DNA of 64,000 bases from NCBI RefSeq assembly GCF_900156395.1, contig NZ_FTNL01000001.1, positions 81,735-145,734 of the forward strand, given 5' to 3'. Shown piece by piece: positions 39,088-47,497 of the stretch (positions are counted from its first letter, which is position 1; each line of letters begins with the position of its first letter). Under the pieces are notes generated by a model. The model was not told the origin of the DNA. It saw nothing but the letters and a program-made list of their open reading frames with translations, and searched no databases. Source of the stretch: Fluoribacter gormanii (GTDB lineage Bacteria; Pseudomonadota; Gammaproteobacteria; Legionellales; Legionellaceae). The translations under genes and the position numbers were made by a program.

Positions 39088-40368
39088 ATGGAACGGTTAA
39101 AATCCTATTTTCTTAAAGATACCACTCTGAAAACTGAAATCATTGCGGGGATCACCACTTTTCTAACCATGGTATATATCGCGTTCATTAATCCAAGCAT
39201 ACTTCATGATGCCGGAATGGAACAGGGAGCAGTATTTACAGCTACCTGTCTTATTACCGCCTTTGCCTGTTTTTTTGCAGGATTATTTGCTAACACTCCC
39301 ATCGGCATTGCACCAGGTATGGCATTAAATATCTTCTTTTCTTACACGGTAGTGCAAGGTATGGGAATATCTTGGGAACACGCTTTAGCCATTGTTTTTC
39401 TTTCAGGTGTTTTGTTCTTTTTAATGTCGCTTACCAGCTTGAGACGCCTATTAATCGAGGCTATTCCTCATAATTTACAAATCGCTATTTTAATAGGAAT
39501 CAGCTTGTTAATTGCATTAATTACCTTGCAAAACAATCAAATTATTATTGAGGATCAGCATAATTTAATGCGCCTAGGAGAAATTAGTCGACCAGAAAGC
39601 GGTTTGTTCTTCTTAGGTTTTTTACTCATACTGATTTTAGATTATTTTCAAATTCCTGGTGCAATTATTCTTGGAATTCTCAGTATTTCAATCTTGAGCT
39701 TATTGTTTGGTTTATCTACCTGGCAAGGATTAATTTCCATGCCCCCTTCCATAGGGTCCACTTTTTTAAAGCTCGATTTTTCTGGCTTAAATACCGTTCT
39801 CGCCTTAAAAGCCACATTTACCTTTTTTTTAATTGCTGTGTTTGATGCAACAGGGACATTGATCGGTTTATTAAACCCTTCCATATTTAAACAGCAAAAA
39901 AATTATTCCAAACGCCTTAGCAACTGTTTAACTGTTGATGCAGCCGCCTCTGCTGTAGCAGGATTATTAGGCTCCGCAAGTACCTCCCCCTACATTGAGT
40001 CTGCAGCTGGAATTGAAGCAGGTGGACGTGGCGGACTAACAGCTATAGTCATCGCAATCGGATTTCTTCTCATGTTATTTTTCTCACCTTTGGCAAGAAT
40101 GATTCCTAACTTTGCAGTAGGTCCTGCTCTTTTGTATGTGGCTTGTTGTATGATGAAACATCTCACTGATATGAAATTGCATGATGTAAGTGAAACAGCT
40201 CCTTGTATGGTAACCATCATGATGATTCCTTTTACTGCTTCTATTGCTGATGGAATTGGCGGAGGTATTATTCTCTATACTTTATTAAAATTATTAACTC
40301 GACAAAAAATTAATTTTTTACTCTTTATATTAAGTATTGTTTTTGTAATATTTTTCCTGGTAAGTTAA
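39088..40368 (+). CDS. NCS2-family purine permease (AzgA/PbuG-like)
   Basis: A 426-residue inner-membrane transporter with about 12-13 helices. The N-terminus (DTTLKTEIIAGITTFLTMVYIAFINPSIL) and the motifs GIAPGMALNIFFSY, VFDATGTLIGL and SASTSPYIESAAGIEAGGRGGLTA are those of hypoxanthine/guanine/adenine permeases, probably purine:H+ symport. A TAGGAGAATAG ribosome site precedes the ATG. A purine source is relevant inside host cells. No PurR-type operator or purine riboswitch was recognised. Confidence 0.9.
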   Translation: MERLKSYFLKDTTLKTEIIAGITTFLTMVYIAFINPSILHDAGMEQGAVFTATCLITAFACFFAGLFANTPIGIAPGMALNIFFSYTVVQGMGISWEHALAIVFLSGVLFFLMSLTSLRRLLIEAIPHNLQIAILIGISLLIALITLQNNQIIIEDQHNLMRLGEISRPESGLFFLGFLLILILDYFQIPGAIILGILSISILSLLFGLSTWQGLISMPPSIGSTFLKLDFSGLNTVLALKATFTFFLIAVFDATGTLIGLLNPSIFKQQKNYSKRLSNCLTVDAAASAVAGLLGSASTSPYIESAAGIEAGGRGGLTAIVIAIGFLLMLFFSPLARMIPNFAVGPALLYVACCMMKHLTDMKLHDVSETAPCMVTIMMIPFTASIADGIGGGIILYTLLKLLTRQKINFLLFILSIVFVIFFLVS

Positions 40369-40427
40369 ACCAAGGTTCAATTACTTAACTTCATTATTTG
40401 TAAAATTAACTGCAAGGATATTTTGGC

Positions 40428-40991
40428 ATGCCTATCAAATGCTCCGTATTTATTGCCACAACTGTGGATGGATTCATCGCTCGAGAAGATGGCTGCATTG
40501 ATTGGCTCATAAGCTTCAACACCCTTGTGCCTTCAGGTGAGGATGGCGGCTATAAATCATTTATATCAACAGTTGATGGGTTGGTTATGGGAAGAAATTC
40601 TTATGAACAGGTGCTATCATTTGATGAATGGCCATATGGAGATCTTCCAGTAGTGGTCATGACCAGCAAAGCACTAATTATTCCCGAACACTTGCAAAAA
40701 TGCGTCTCTTTATCTGCAGAAACACCTTCCACCCTTGTTCAACGCCTGGCAAAAAAGGGAATGAAACACCTTTACATTGATGGGGGGATTACCATTCAAA
40801 GATTTATTACGGAACAACTCATCGATGAATTAACAATTACATTGATTCCTATTTTACTTGGTTCTGGGCGTTCATTATTTGGCCCACTAAAACAGGACAT
40901 CGATCTGGAACTTTTGGATACAAAGAATATTGGCTATGGTATTGTACAATTGAAATATCGCATCATGCCCCCAAAAGCTCATTCAACTTAG
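40428..40991 (+). CDS. RibD C-terminal / dihydrofolate reductase-like protein
   Basis: A 187-residue oxidoreductase with the MPIKCSVFIATTVDGFIARED start and the HLYIDGGITIQRFI and LIPILLGSGRSLFG motifs of the RibD-C/YyaP family, which has a DHFR fold and binds NADPH. The substrate is unknown for stand-alone members. It follows the purine permease by 60 bases and may be cotranscribed. Confidence 0.85.
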   Translation: MPIKCSVFIATTVDGFIAREDGCIDWLISFNTLVPSGEDGGYKSFISTVDGLVMGRNSYEQVLSFDEWPYGDLPVVVMTSKALIIPEHLQKCVSLSAETPSTLVQRLAKKGMKHLYIDGGITIQRFITEQLIDELTITLIPILLGSGRSLFGPLKQDIDLELLDTKNIGYGIVQLKYRIMPPKAHST

Positions 40992-41104
40992 GACTGTTGA
41001 CGGTAAAACTGTATTGCTGTGGAGAAGTTGCTTGACTGACGCCTCCGCATAAGTTCAACTAATCTGTTGTATCTAATCACCTTAAACCCATTTGCCTGGA
41101 GATT

Positions 41105-41389
41105 ATGATTATCATGACAAAATTTTTTGATAAAAAAACTAAAACTTTATTTATTACCGGAGGAAAAACAGCTGTAACTGATTTATCAGACAATCCTTTA
41201 ATGCAATTACCTGATTCTGAAGAAATGCTTCCATCCCTCCAACTGCGCAGACAAAATGCGATGGCAGGAAGATTTTTTGAAAGACATTATATAAGCACAT
41301 CAGGAGAAGAGTTTCACGGCAATTTTGATTTAAAAGATCAAAGTAATGCGGATCTTGAAGAAGTACATGATACGATTTATTGTCCTTAG
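41105..41389 (+). CDS. Small orphan protein (94 residues)
   Basis: A hydrophilic protein without signal or membrane segment. A CTGGAG ribosome site precedes the ATG at 41105; ATG 41114 (MTKFFDKK) is also possible. It reads as one domain with a basic N-terminus, LQLRRQNAMAGRFFERHYISTSGEEFHGNF in the middle and an acidic tail. I do not recognise it. It has its own upstream non-coding gap, so it is probably separately transcribed. Confidence 0.6.
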   Translation: MIIMTKFFDKKTKTLFITGGKTAVTDLSDNPLMQLPDSEEMLPSLQLRRQNAMAGRFFERHYISTSGEEFHGNFDLKDQSNADLEEVHDTIYCP

Positions 41390-41621
41390 CCTCAAGACAA
41401 AAAATCTGAGTGAGCCTTCTGCATAATAAAACGAATAAAAGTAGAAGGTGATTCCCTGTCCCTCTCTAGTTAAAGATTTTGAAAAATCATATACATTTAC
41501 AAAACCATCTGATTATAATACGTAAAGATGATATTTAAAATATACAACTATTCGCCTTATCATCTCTGTAATGAACTAATAATTAAAATCCAATTCTTTT
41601 ATTTAGTAAGGATAAAATAAT

Positions 41622-41861
41622 ATGAAGAGAACAGGACATCAACAAAACACTCACCACCACACGCATTCATCAACTACCCAGCCACAAACCGTCGTAGTTG
41701 TTACAACTCCAGTGCCAAGTGTAACCCCTTATGGTTTCTTTAACCCCCATTCACATCACCATGCACATAATCCATACCAACAAATGCCTCATTTACATCA
41801 GCAGCCACACGCTCATCATCATGGCCACGATGAACATACACATACGCATACACATCCCTAG
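41622..41861 (+). CDS. Histidine-rich small protein
   Basis: 79 residues with 21 His in two clusters: HHHTH near the N-terminus and a C-terminal tail with HSHHHAH, HAHHHGH and HTHTHTHP, separated by a Thr/Val/Pro stretch (TVVVVTTPVPSVTP). No signal peptide. The composition suggests Ni/Zn/Cu binding or storage (compare Hpn-like proteins), but this is inference. AGTAAGGAT lies upstream. Two overlapping reading frames at the same site are discarded as shadows. Confidence 0.6.
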   Translation: MKRTGHQQNTHHHTHSSTTQPQTVVVVTTPVPSVTPYGFFNPHSHHHAHNPYQQMPHLHQQPHAHHHGHDEHTHTHTHP

Positions 41862-41869
41862 AAAGGATA

Positions 41870-41897
41870 ACCCGGATTATCATCATGCAATCCGGGT
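41870..41897. terminator. Hairpin between convergent His-rich and 918-residue genes
   Basis: ACCCGGATT and AATCCGGGT form a 9-bp stem around a 10-nt loop, between two convergent genes. No U-run; it may be a small REP-like element. Confidence 0.4.
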
Positions 41898-41936
41898 GCA
41901 AATCCCACAATGGTCCTCGAATACAAATACACTTCA

Positions 41937-44693
41937 CTAATTTTGTCTAAATTGTGGAGTAACGTGTGTACTTTGTAATACTTCTTTCCCTTGCGATGGT
42001 TTCTCAGCCCCAAAGAATGTAAGGTTTAAAGGATTTGTTTTTACATAATATTCAGTAGATTGACTTTCTTCCTTTTGTACAGCTACATCTTGAGAAAAAT
42101 TATCTAACATAGGCTCACTTACTTGATCGTTAAGCTTTTCTAATTCAATAATATTGTCCGATGATAACAAGGAAGCCAAGCTCATTAACTTCAATCCATC
42201 AACCGGTTCATCCTCTGCTACGGATGAAACATTAGTTTCAAGATGCTCGTCCTGTGATGCAGCTTGTTCCTTAGTTTGTATGGATTGTGGAAGCTCAAAT
42301 ACCGTCTCCTCCGAAAATTGTCCAGCATGTGTGAGCTCTTCTGAGCTAAAAAGAACACTATCCTCATCATCTGAATCTTCAAGTACAAGAGGTTCAACTA
42401 TTTTATGTAATGCCTCACCTTTGGTAAATCCAACAATGGATATGCGATGCCAACTTGAATCAGTGATACCATTAGAAGAAATTAATTTCGTGTTGCAGTG
42501 AAAATATCTATCAAAATCCCATAACAATACGTCTCCTTCTTTTAAATCAAAATATAGCCCTTCAAAATAAGTTTGGGAGTCATTTGGTATGACACCTCTC
42601 ACTCCAGGAAAAAATGTATAGGCACCTTCATACGTTCTTTGCAGATCATTCTGCTGACCATTCTTAGAAGGATAGATGACAAACAGTGGATTTAAGCAAT
42701 GAATGGGAAACTTATTACTGTCTATATGAGCATTAGTTTGTTTATCATAATTTGCTTCGGCGGCCAAAAGATAACTCGATCCTTGTATAGTAAAATAAGA
42801 TGTATAGTCCATGATTCGACGACGCGTTGCATATTCAACTGGAGCACTTTCTGCATAGATCTTTTCGATAGTATTAAAAAGAGGCGCTAATCCCACTTCT
42901 ATTCCAAATTTTTCTTCAGAAAATTGGGTAGGTCTAATTCTGCCCATTTTTTTCCCGAGCACACCAAATGGAGCTGAACGAATACTTATGTGAAAATCTT
43001 CTTTATTTTGCCTTTTCTTAGCTTTTTCTTCTGAAGATACAGCCCCCATTCTACTTAATTGCTTTGGTGTTACTGAAGAGAGTTCTTTACGTAATTTATC
43101 AGTTATCATCTCAGGCTGAATTGCACCAACACGATATACACCAATTAGTTTTCCTTTAGCATCATAAAAATTAGTATCTTGAGTAATTTTCATCGAATTG
43201 GGAAAAGGTTCATCAAAGGTATCATTTCTTGCAATTTTTTTAACAGGATTATCATGCAATACTATAGTAGCAATCATAGCCCCATCAGATATTCTATCTT
43301 TAGGTCTCTCCACAGGAAGCTCAATCTGACGCATAGGTGTTTGCATAATAAGGTTCGTAAACGGCTTCCTGCGTATAATTAGAGGGTAACTAGAATTGAT
43401 GGCCGATTTTAAAATTTTTAATTCTTTTTTTTCTAAATCCACTCCCCATTTATTCACATGATAAATTAGGATTTCAGCGAGCTGTTCTGCTGATTTACGT
43501 TGTAAATAAATGCTATACATCAAATGATGTTGGTATAAATAAATTAAATTCTGAGCAGCTAATGAAGGAGCCGTCTTTATATGGGGAATAATTTCTTTAG
43601 AAATAAATTCACTCCTTGATAATTCATTTTGGTAGCGAGCTGATCTTTTAAGACTATGGTCGCTTTTTTTTGCAGTAAACGGAAAACTGATATGATGGCT
43701 ATAGATAAATTTATTTCTAAGTCCATCTGGAAATTGAGGTTTTATTTCTTTACTTAAATCTGATCTTTGCCCTATAGAAGATATGTGCCGCATTGATAGC
43801 AGACTATTATAGCGCTCATTTTTTTGTATCATTTCACGCTGTACTTTTTGATACTCTTCAAGATCACCTTTAGCCATTTGCTCAATATATTCAATTAAAA
43901 AAGGTGAAACTAATTTTCGTTCTATTTTACCTGGCTTTGACATGCCTGTATTCGTGGTCAGAGCCTGAATGGTTTCTTTTTCTTTTCCTTTTTCTTCACG
44001 AGTATCTGCTGTCTCTAAATGAGGATGTGCCACTTTATGTCTTTTTGTTAAAGGAGAAGCAGCTCCTTCCTCAATAGTGGGTTGTTGAATAATGGGCTTA
44101 CCATTTCCAACATCGGTACTTAAATCAATTAATTCGGGGTGCTTTCTTTTTATAGCCAGGGTAGTACTATGCTGAAACTGGTTTAACGGTGTTATTGCTG
44201 GTATTGTTACCCTATATGGATCTGGGCCACTAAAACCAGACGTTGGCATTGCAGGTCGAATCTGGATTAACGGTTTTATTGCTGAGGTTGTTACCTTATA
44301 TGGATCTGGGCCACTAAAAGCGGATGTTGGCATTACCGGCTGAATCGGGTTTGACGGTGTTATTACCGGCGTTGTTACCCTATATGCACCCGGGCCACTA
44401 AAAGTAGACGTTGGCATTGTAGGTATAAACTGGCTTGACGCTGGTATTGCTGGAGTTGCCGCCATATATGTACCTGGACCACTAAAAGTGGACGTTGGCA
44501 TTGCGTCCATCCCGGTAATATCACTTCCCATAGAAAGTACTTTCTGACACTCTTCAAGACAATACGCAATAAATCCCGGATCTGCTGTTGCTTTGATATC
44601 ATCTAGTATGGAATAAAATTTTCCCTGAATGGCACGAAAGAGATTGAAATCCGGACCATACTTCATTGTGGGTACATCAATTTTTTGTTGCAT
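41937..44693 (-). CDS. Repeat protein with TET/JBP-like Fe(II)/2-oxoglutarate dioxygenase domain, effector-like
   Basis: A 918-residue orphan. Residues 65-176 are four tandem 28-residue repeats (MPTSxFSGPxxYxVTTPAI type), followed by a basic linker and a helical, charged region (about 255-460). Residues about 470-765 look like a 2-oxoglutarate oxygenase: TNFYDAKGKLIGVYR, then NAHIDSNKFP with the HxD pair His656/Asp658, FDLKEGDVLLWD, distal His732 in RYFHCNT, and Arg750 in WHRISIVGF for 2-oxoglutarate. The order and the GDVLLWD strand resemble TET/JBP and related fungal oxygenases. The last 150 residues are acidic and disordered. No signal peptide; GGAG precedes the ATG. The family assignment is by eye and the substrate unknown. 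Confidence 0.75.
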   Translation of the reverse strand: MQQKIDVPTMKYGPDFNLFRAIQGKFYSILDDIKATADPGFIAYCLEECQKVLSMGSDITGMDAMPTSTFSGPGTYMAATPAIPASSQFIPTMPTSTFSGPGAYRVTTPVITPSNPIQPVMPTSAFSGPDPYKVTTSAIKPLIQIRPAMPTSGFSGPDPYRVTIPAITPLNQFQHSTTLAIKRKHPELIDLSTDVGNGKPIIQQPTIEEGAASPLTKRHKVAHPHLETADTREEKGKEKETIQALTTNTGMSKPGKIERKLVSPFLIEYIEQMAKGDLEEYQKVQREMIQKNERYNSLLSMRHISSIGQRSDLSKEIKPQFPDGLRNKFIYSHHISFPFTAKKSDHSLKRSARYQNELSRSEFISKEIIPHIKTAPSLAAQNLIYLYQHHLMYSIYLQRKSAEQLAEILIYHVNKWGVDLEKKELKILKSAINSSYPLIIRRKPFTNLIMQTPMRQIELPVERPKDRISDGAMIATIVLHDNPVKKIARNDTFDEPFPNSMKITQDTNFYDAKGKLIGVYRVGAIQPEMITDKLRKELSSVTPKQLSRMGAVSSEEKAKKRQNKEDFHISIRSAPFGVLGKKMGRIRPTQFSEEKFGIEVGLAPLFNTIEKIYAESAPVEYATRRRIMDYTSYFTIQGSSYLLAAEANYDKQTNAHIDSNKFPIHCLNPLFVIYPSKNGQQNDLQRTYEGAYTFFPGVRGVIPNDSQTYFEGLYFDLKEGDVLLWDFDRYFHCNTKLISSNGITDSSWHRISIVGFTKGEALHKIVEPLVLEDSDDEDSVLFSSEELTHAGQFSEETVFELPQSIQTKEQAASQDEHLETNVSSVAEDEPVDGLKLMSLASLLSSDNIIELEKLNDQVSEPMLDNFSQDVAVQKEESQSTEYYVKTNPLNLTFFGAEKPSQGKEVLQSTHVTPQFRQN
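44166..44501 (-). repeat. Four tandem 84-bp repeats inside the 918-residue gene
   Basis: 336 bp encoding four 28-residue units beginning at residues 65, 93, 121 and 149, each opening MPTSxFSGPxxY. The units have diverged at both DNA and protein level, so this is an old expansion; Pro/Ser/Thr-rich, probably extended or unfolded. Confidence 0.93.
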
Positions 44694-45103
44694 GTTTAAT
44701 CTCCTTTGTTGTTTAAAATAATCGACAATGCTTTAACGGGGCCGAAGTATCCTCAAAACAGATAAAAAAGTCGAACTAATTTTGCACTAGATAATATAAA
44801 ATAAAAAATGGACTAATCCCGGGATAGCATTCTCGGCTACCATCAGTAAATGCAGTTATAGCTGTAGGCGGGAATCAGCAAAACGTTGGTTTAGAAAAGT
44901 AAATTTATAACCCAAAAAAATAAGATATATAAAGGACCTACGTGACAAAAATCAACAAATTCTAGATTTTTTTATCAATTAAGATAATCTTGAAGCATAA
45001 TTTGAAAATGCTGCAAAATACATTCAGATACTCACCAAAAAAGCTATGGTAAGTTTATAAATTTAGTTATTATGTTATTTACTTAGGATTTTACGATTTT
45101 TCG
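44694..45103. other. Divergent promoter region of the 918-residue gene and lspD
   Basis: 410 bases with no supported gene. It contains a perfect 10-bp palindrome ATCCCGGGAT near 44817-44826 and a weak outer inverted repeat, possibly a decayed REP-like element, plus AT-rich stretches (TATATTATC on the minus strand) that could be a -10 for the 918-residue gene. No PmrA-like box was seen here. Confidence 0.4.
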
Positions 45104-47494
45104 ATGCGCTCGATAGTAATTATAATTTTAATATTTATTTGCTCAGCATTAACTTATGCAAACGAAATTAATATTTCCACGACCACTAAGAATGGGAATA
45201 CTACTTTTTATCTGCAAGCTGGTGCATTTAATTTAGAAAAAGACGCAAAGCAACGTCAGAAAGAATTGTCGGCGCTTGTCAGTGAACCTGTTGAAATTAA
45301 GAATCTATCAGATAAAAAACTTTATCTGATACAAATTGGACCAATTAGTGATTACCTCACCGCACGAGATTTGCAGAATAAGCTATCCCAGAAAATTAGT
45401 TCAAAGAAAAGTGAACAAAGTGAAAATCAACATCCTTACGTAACACAACCGACTCCATCTGAGAGCCAAATCCCCCCAAAAGAAACACCACCTCTGGGCG
45501 GCAAACTATGGAACTTGAGAAACGCTGATGTTAGGGCTGTTATTGCGGAAGTGTCTCGAGTTACTGGGAAAAATTTTGTCATTGATCCCCGAGTGCAAGG
45601 GAAAATATCGATCGTATCGTCAACGCCTATGAACAATAATGAGCTTTATCAAGTGTTCCTCTCAGTCTTACAAGTCTCAGGCTACGCCGCGATACCTAGT
45701 GGTGCGATCATTAAAATTATTCCAAATATCGATGCGAAAACACAATCGCCCGATCTTTTAAACGGAATAAAACATCCACCTAGAGGTGATGACATGATGG
45801 TGGCAGTAGTTCCTGTTCATTATGTTCCATCAGAGCAATTAGTTCCCGTTTTGCGACCATTAATGCCACAATGGAGTAGCATCTCTGCTTATGCGCCCTC
45901 AAATATGCTTATTTTATCTGGAAGAGCAAACAACATTCGCAGTCTTGCAGACATCATCAAACAAGTAGATAACTCATCTGCCAATGGCATTGATATAGTT
46001 CATTTAAGACATTCATTAGCGATGGATATTGCTGCTACTTTGAAAGATCTTGTTAAAACTCAACCCAGTATGGGAGGAGCGCGAACTCAACTAACTATAG
46101 CTGCTGATGACCGCTCCAATTCGCTGCTAGTCAGCGGCTCCAAAACAGACAGAATTCGCCTTAGAATGTTGATTTTAAAATTAGATAGAGAGAGTTCCGA
46201 GGGGGTTAACTCCAACACACAAGTGGTGTATCTAAATTATCTCAGAGCCGAAGACTTGGTACCCATCCTCGCCGGTATTGCCCAGGCAAATTTCAGTGGC
46301 AATGTTGGTACAACAATTGGGACCATTACTCGCCCTATTCTGGATAGTACAAATCCTGCTTCCAATCTTGCCAACAACTCAAATATGCAAGGCTCCACTA
46401 GCAGTTCCAGTTCTCCTTATTCAACAGGATCAGGCAGTGGTGGCAGTTCATTAACTGCTTCAGGAGCTACTGCAAATACTTCAACTACCACAACGCAAAA
46501 TGAAGGAACAACGAAACCCACAGTACAAATTATTGCTGAACCCAATACAAACTCGATCATTCTTAATGCACCAGCATCTGTAATCCGTACTTTGAAAAGA
46601 GTAATTTCACAGCTGGATATTAAACCGGCCCAATTACTCATCGAAGCGTTAGTCGCAGAAATTAATCAATCGGATATTAATGACTTGGGTATTGAGTGGG
46701 GAAGTGATCAACAAACAGGAAAACCTGAAAGTTTTACGCCAGGATTTGCTATAATTAATAGCAGTACAAAACTTGATGATTTTCAAGCTCAGATATATGC
46801 TTTAGCAAGAGAGAATAAAGCTAATATTTTATCAACACCTTCAGTTGTTGTTCTTGATAACCGCCAAGCTAAAATATTGGTAGGTAAACAGGTTTCGATA
46901 GCATCCACTACTCAACCTGCAAATGCCGGAGGTACAACAAATAATGGGGTCCCATTTACTACATTTGATCGTGTTAACGTTGCATTACATCTCTATGTCA
47001 GACCGCAAATAACACGCGGTAATGGAATCCAGCTGCAAATCGATCAAGGAAATGACACATTGGATCCACCGGTTGTTTCTCCAAACACCGCTACCCCAAC
47101 TTTTAGAATCAGTAGTATCGTTACATCGGTTCATGTTGAGAGTGGTGATGTAGTTGTATTGGGAGGTTTGACTCAAGATAGCCTGGGTAATGAAAATAAC
47201 CGCTTGCCAGTTCTCGGAGATATACCGGGAGTGGGTCGGTTATTCAAACGAAATATAAATTCTCGTGAAAAACGTGTACTGATGGTCTTTATTAAACCCA
47301 TTATTTTGCGTAATGAACGAGATAACATGCATATGACGAGTGAAAAATATAATAATGTACGTCAATTCGAACTGGATTGGTTGAAATCGCAAGATGCATT
47401 TGTACAAAGCAATAACGCAACGGTATTACCTGCTCTGAAACGAGCTGAGTTACCCAAACCGTTTAATCGTCCACCTTTGTTAGTAACGAAATAG
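45104..47494 (+). CDS. lspD: Type II secretion secretin, with N-terminal SPOR domain
   Basis: A 796-residue outer-membrane channel (GspD). A signal peptide (to about residue 19) is followed by a SPOR-type domain (about 34-98: FYLQAGAFNLEKDAKQRQKEL and LYLIQIGPISDY), a Pro-rich linker, the N0 domain (LWNLRNADVRAVIAEVSRVTGKNFVIDP), N1-N3 ring domains with a Ser/Gly/Thr-rich loop at about 420-470, and the secretin barrel with VVVLGGLTQD and GDIPGVGRLFKR. The SPOR domain is not part of the E. coli or Vibrio protein and probably fixes the channel to peptidoglycan. lspE follows 3 bases downstream. Confidence 0.95.
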   Translation: MRSIVIIILIFICSALTYANEINISTTTKNGNTTFYLQAGAFNLEKDAKQRQKELSALVSEPVEIKNLSDKKLYLIQIGPISDYLTARDLQNKLSQKISSKKSEQSENQHPYVTQPTPSESQIPPKETPPLGGKLWNLRNADVRAVIAEVSRVTGKNFVIDPRVQGKISIVSSTPMNNNELYQVFLSVLQVSGYAAIPSGAIIKIIPNIDAKTQSPDLLNGIKHPPRGDDMMVAVVPVHYVPSEQLVPVLRPLMPQWSSISAYAPSNMLILSGRANNIRSLADIIKQVDNSSANGIDIVHLRHSLAMDIAATLKDLVKTQPSMGGARTQLTIAADDRSNSLLVSGSKTDRIRLRMLILKLDRESSEGVNSNTQVVYLNYLRAEDLVPILAGIAQANFSGNVGTTIGTITRPILDSTNPASNLANNSNMQGSTSSSSSPYSTGSGSGGSSLTASGATANTSTTTTQNEGTTKPTVQIIAEPNTNSIILNAPASVIRTLKRVISQLDIKPAQLLIEALVAEINQSDINDLGIEWGSDQQTGKPESFTPGFAIINSSTKLDDFQAQIYALARENKANILSTPSVVVLDNRQAKILVGKQVSIASTTQPANAGGTTNNGVPFTTFDRVNVALHLYVRPQITRGNGIQLQIDQGNDTLDPPVVSPNTATPTFRISSIVTSVHVESGDVVVLGGLTQDSLGNENNRLPVLGDIPGVGRLFKRNINSREKRVLMVFIKPIILRNERDNMHMTSEKYNNVRQFELDWLKSQDAFVQSNNATVLPALKRAELPKPFNRPPLLVTK

Positions 47495-47497
47495 ACC

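Noticed and set aside
41731..41940. Reading frames overlapping the His-rich gene on both strands
   Set aside because: Low-complexity shadows of the His codon runs; no ribosome site and no independent protein character.
41937..44693. Reading the 918-residue protein as a plain repeat or adhesin protein
   Set aside because: There is no signal peptide, the repeats cover only 112 residues, and the HxD...H...R pattern sits in a coherent oxygenase-like context.
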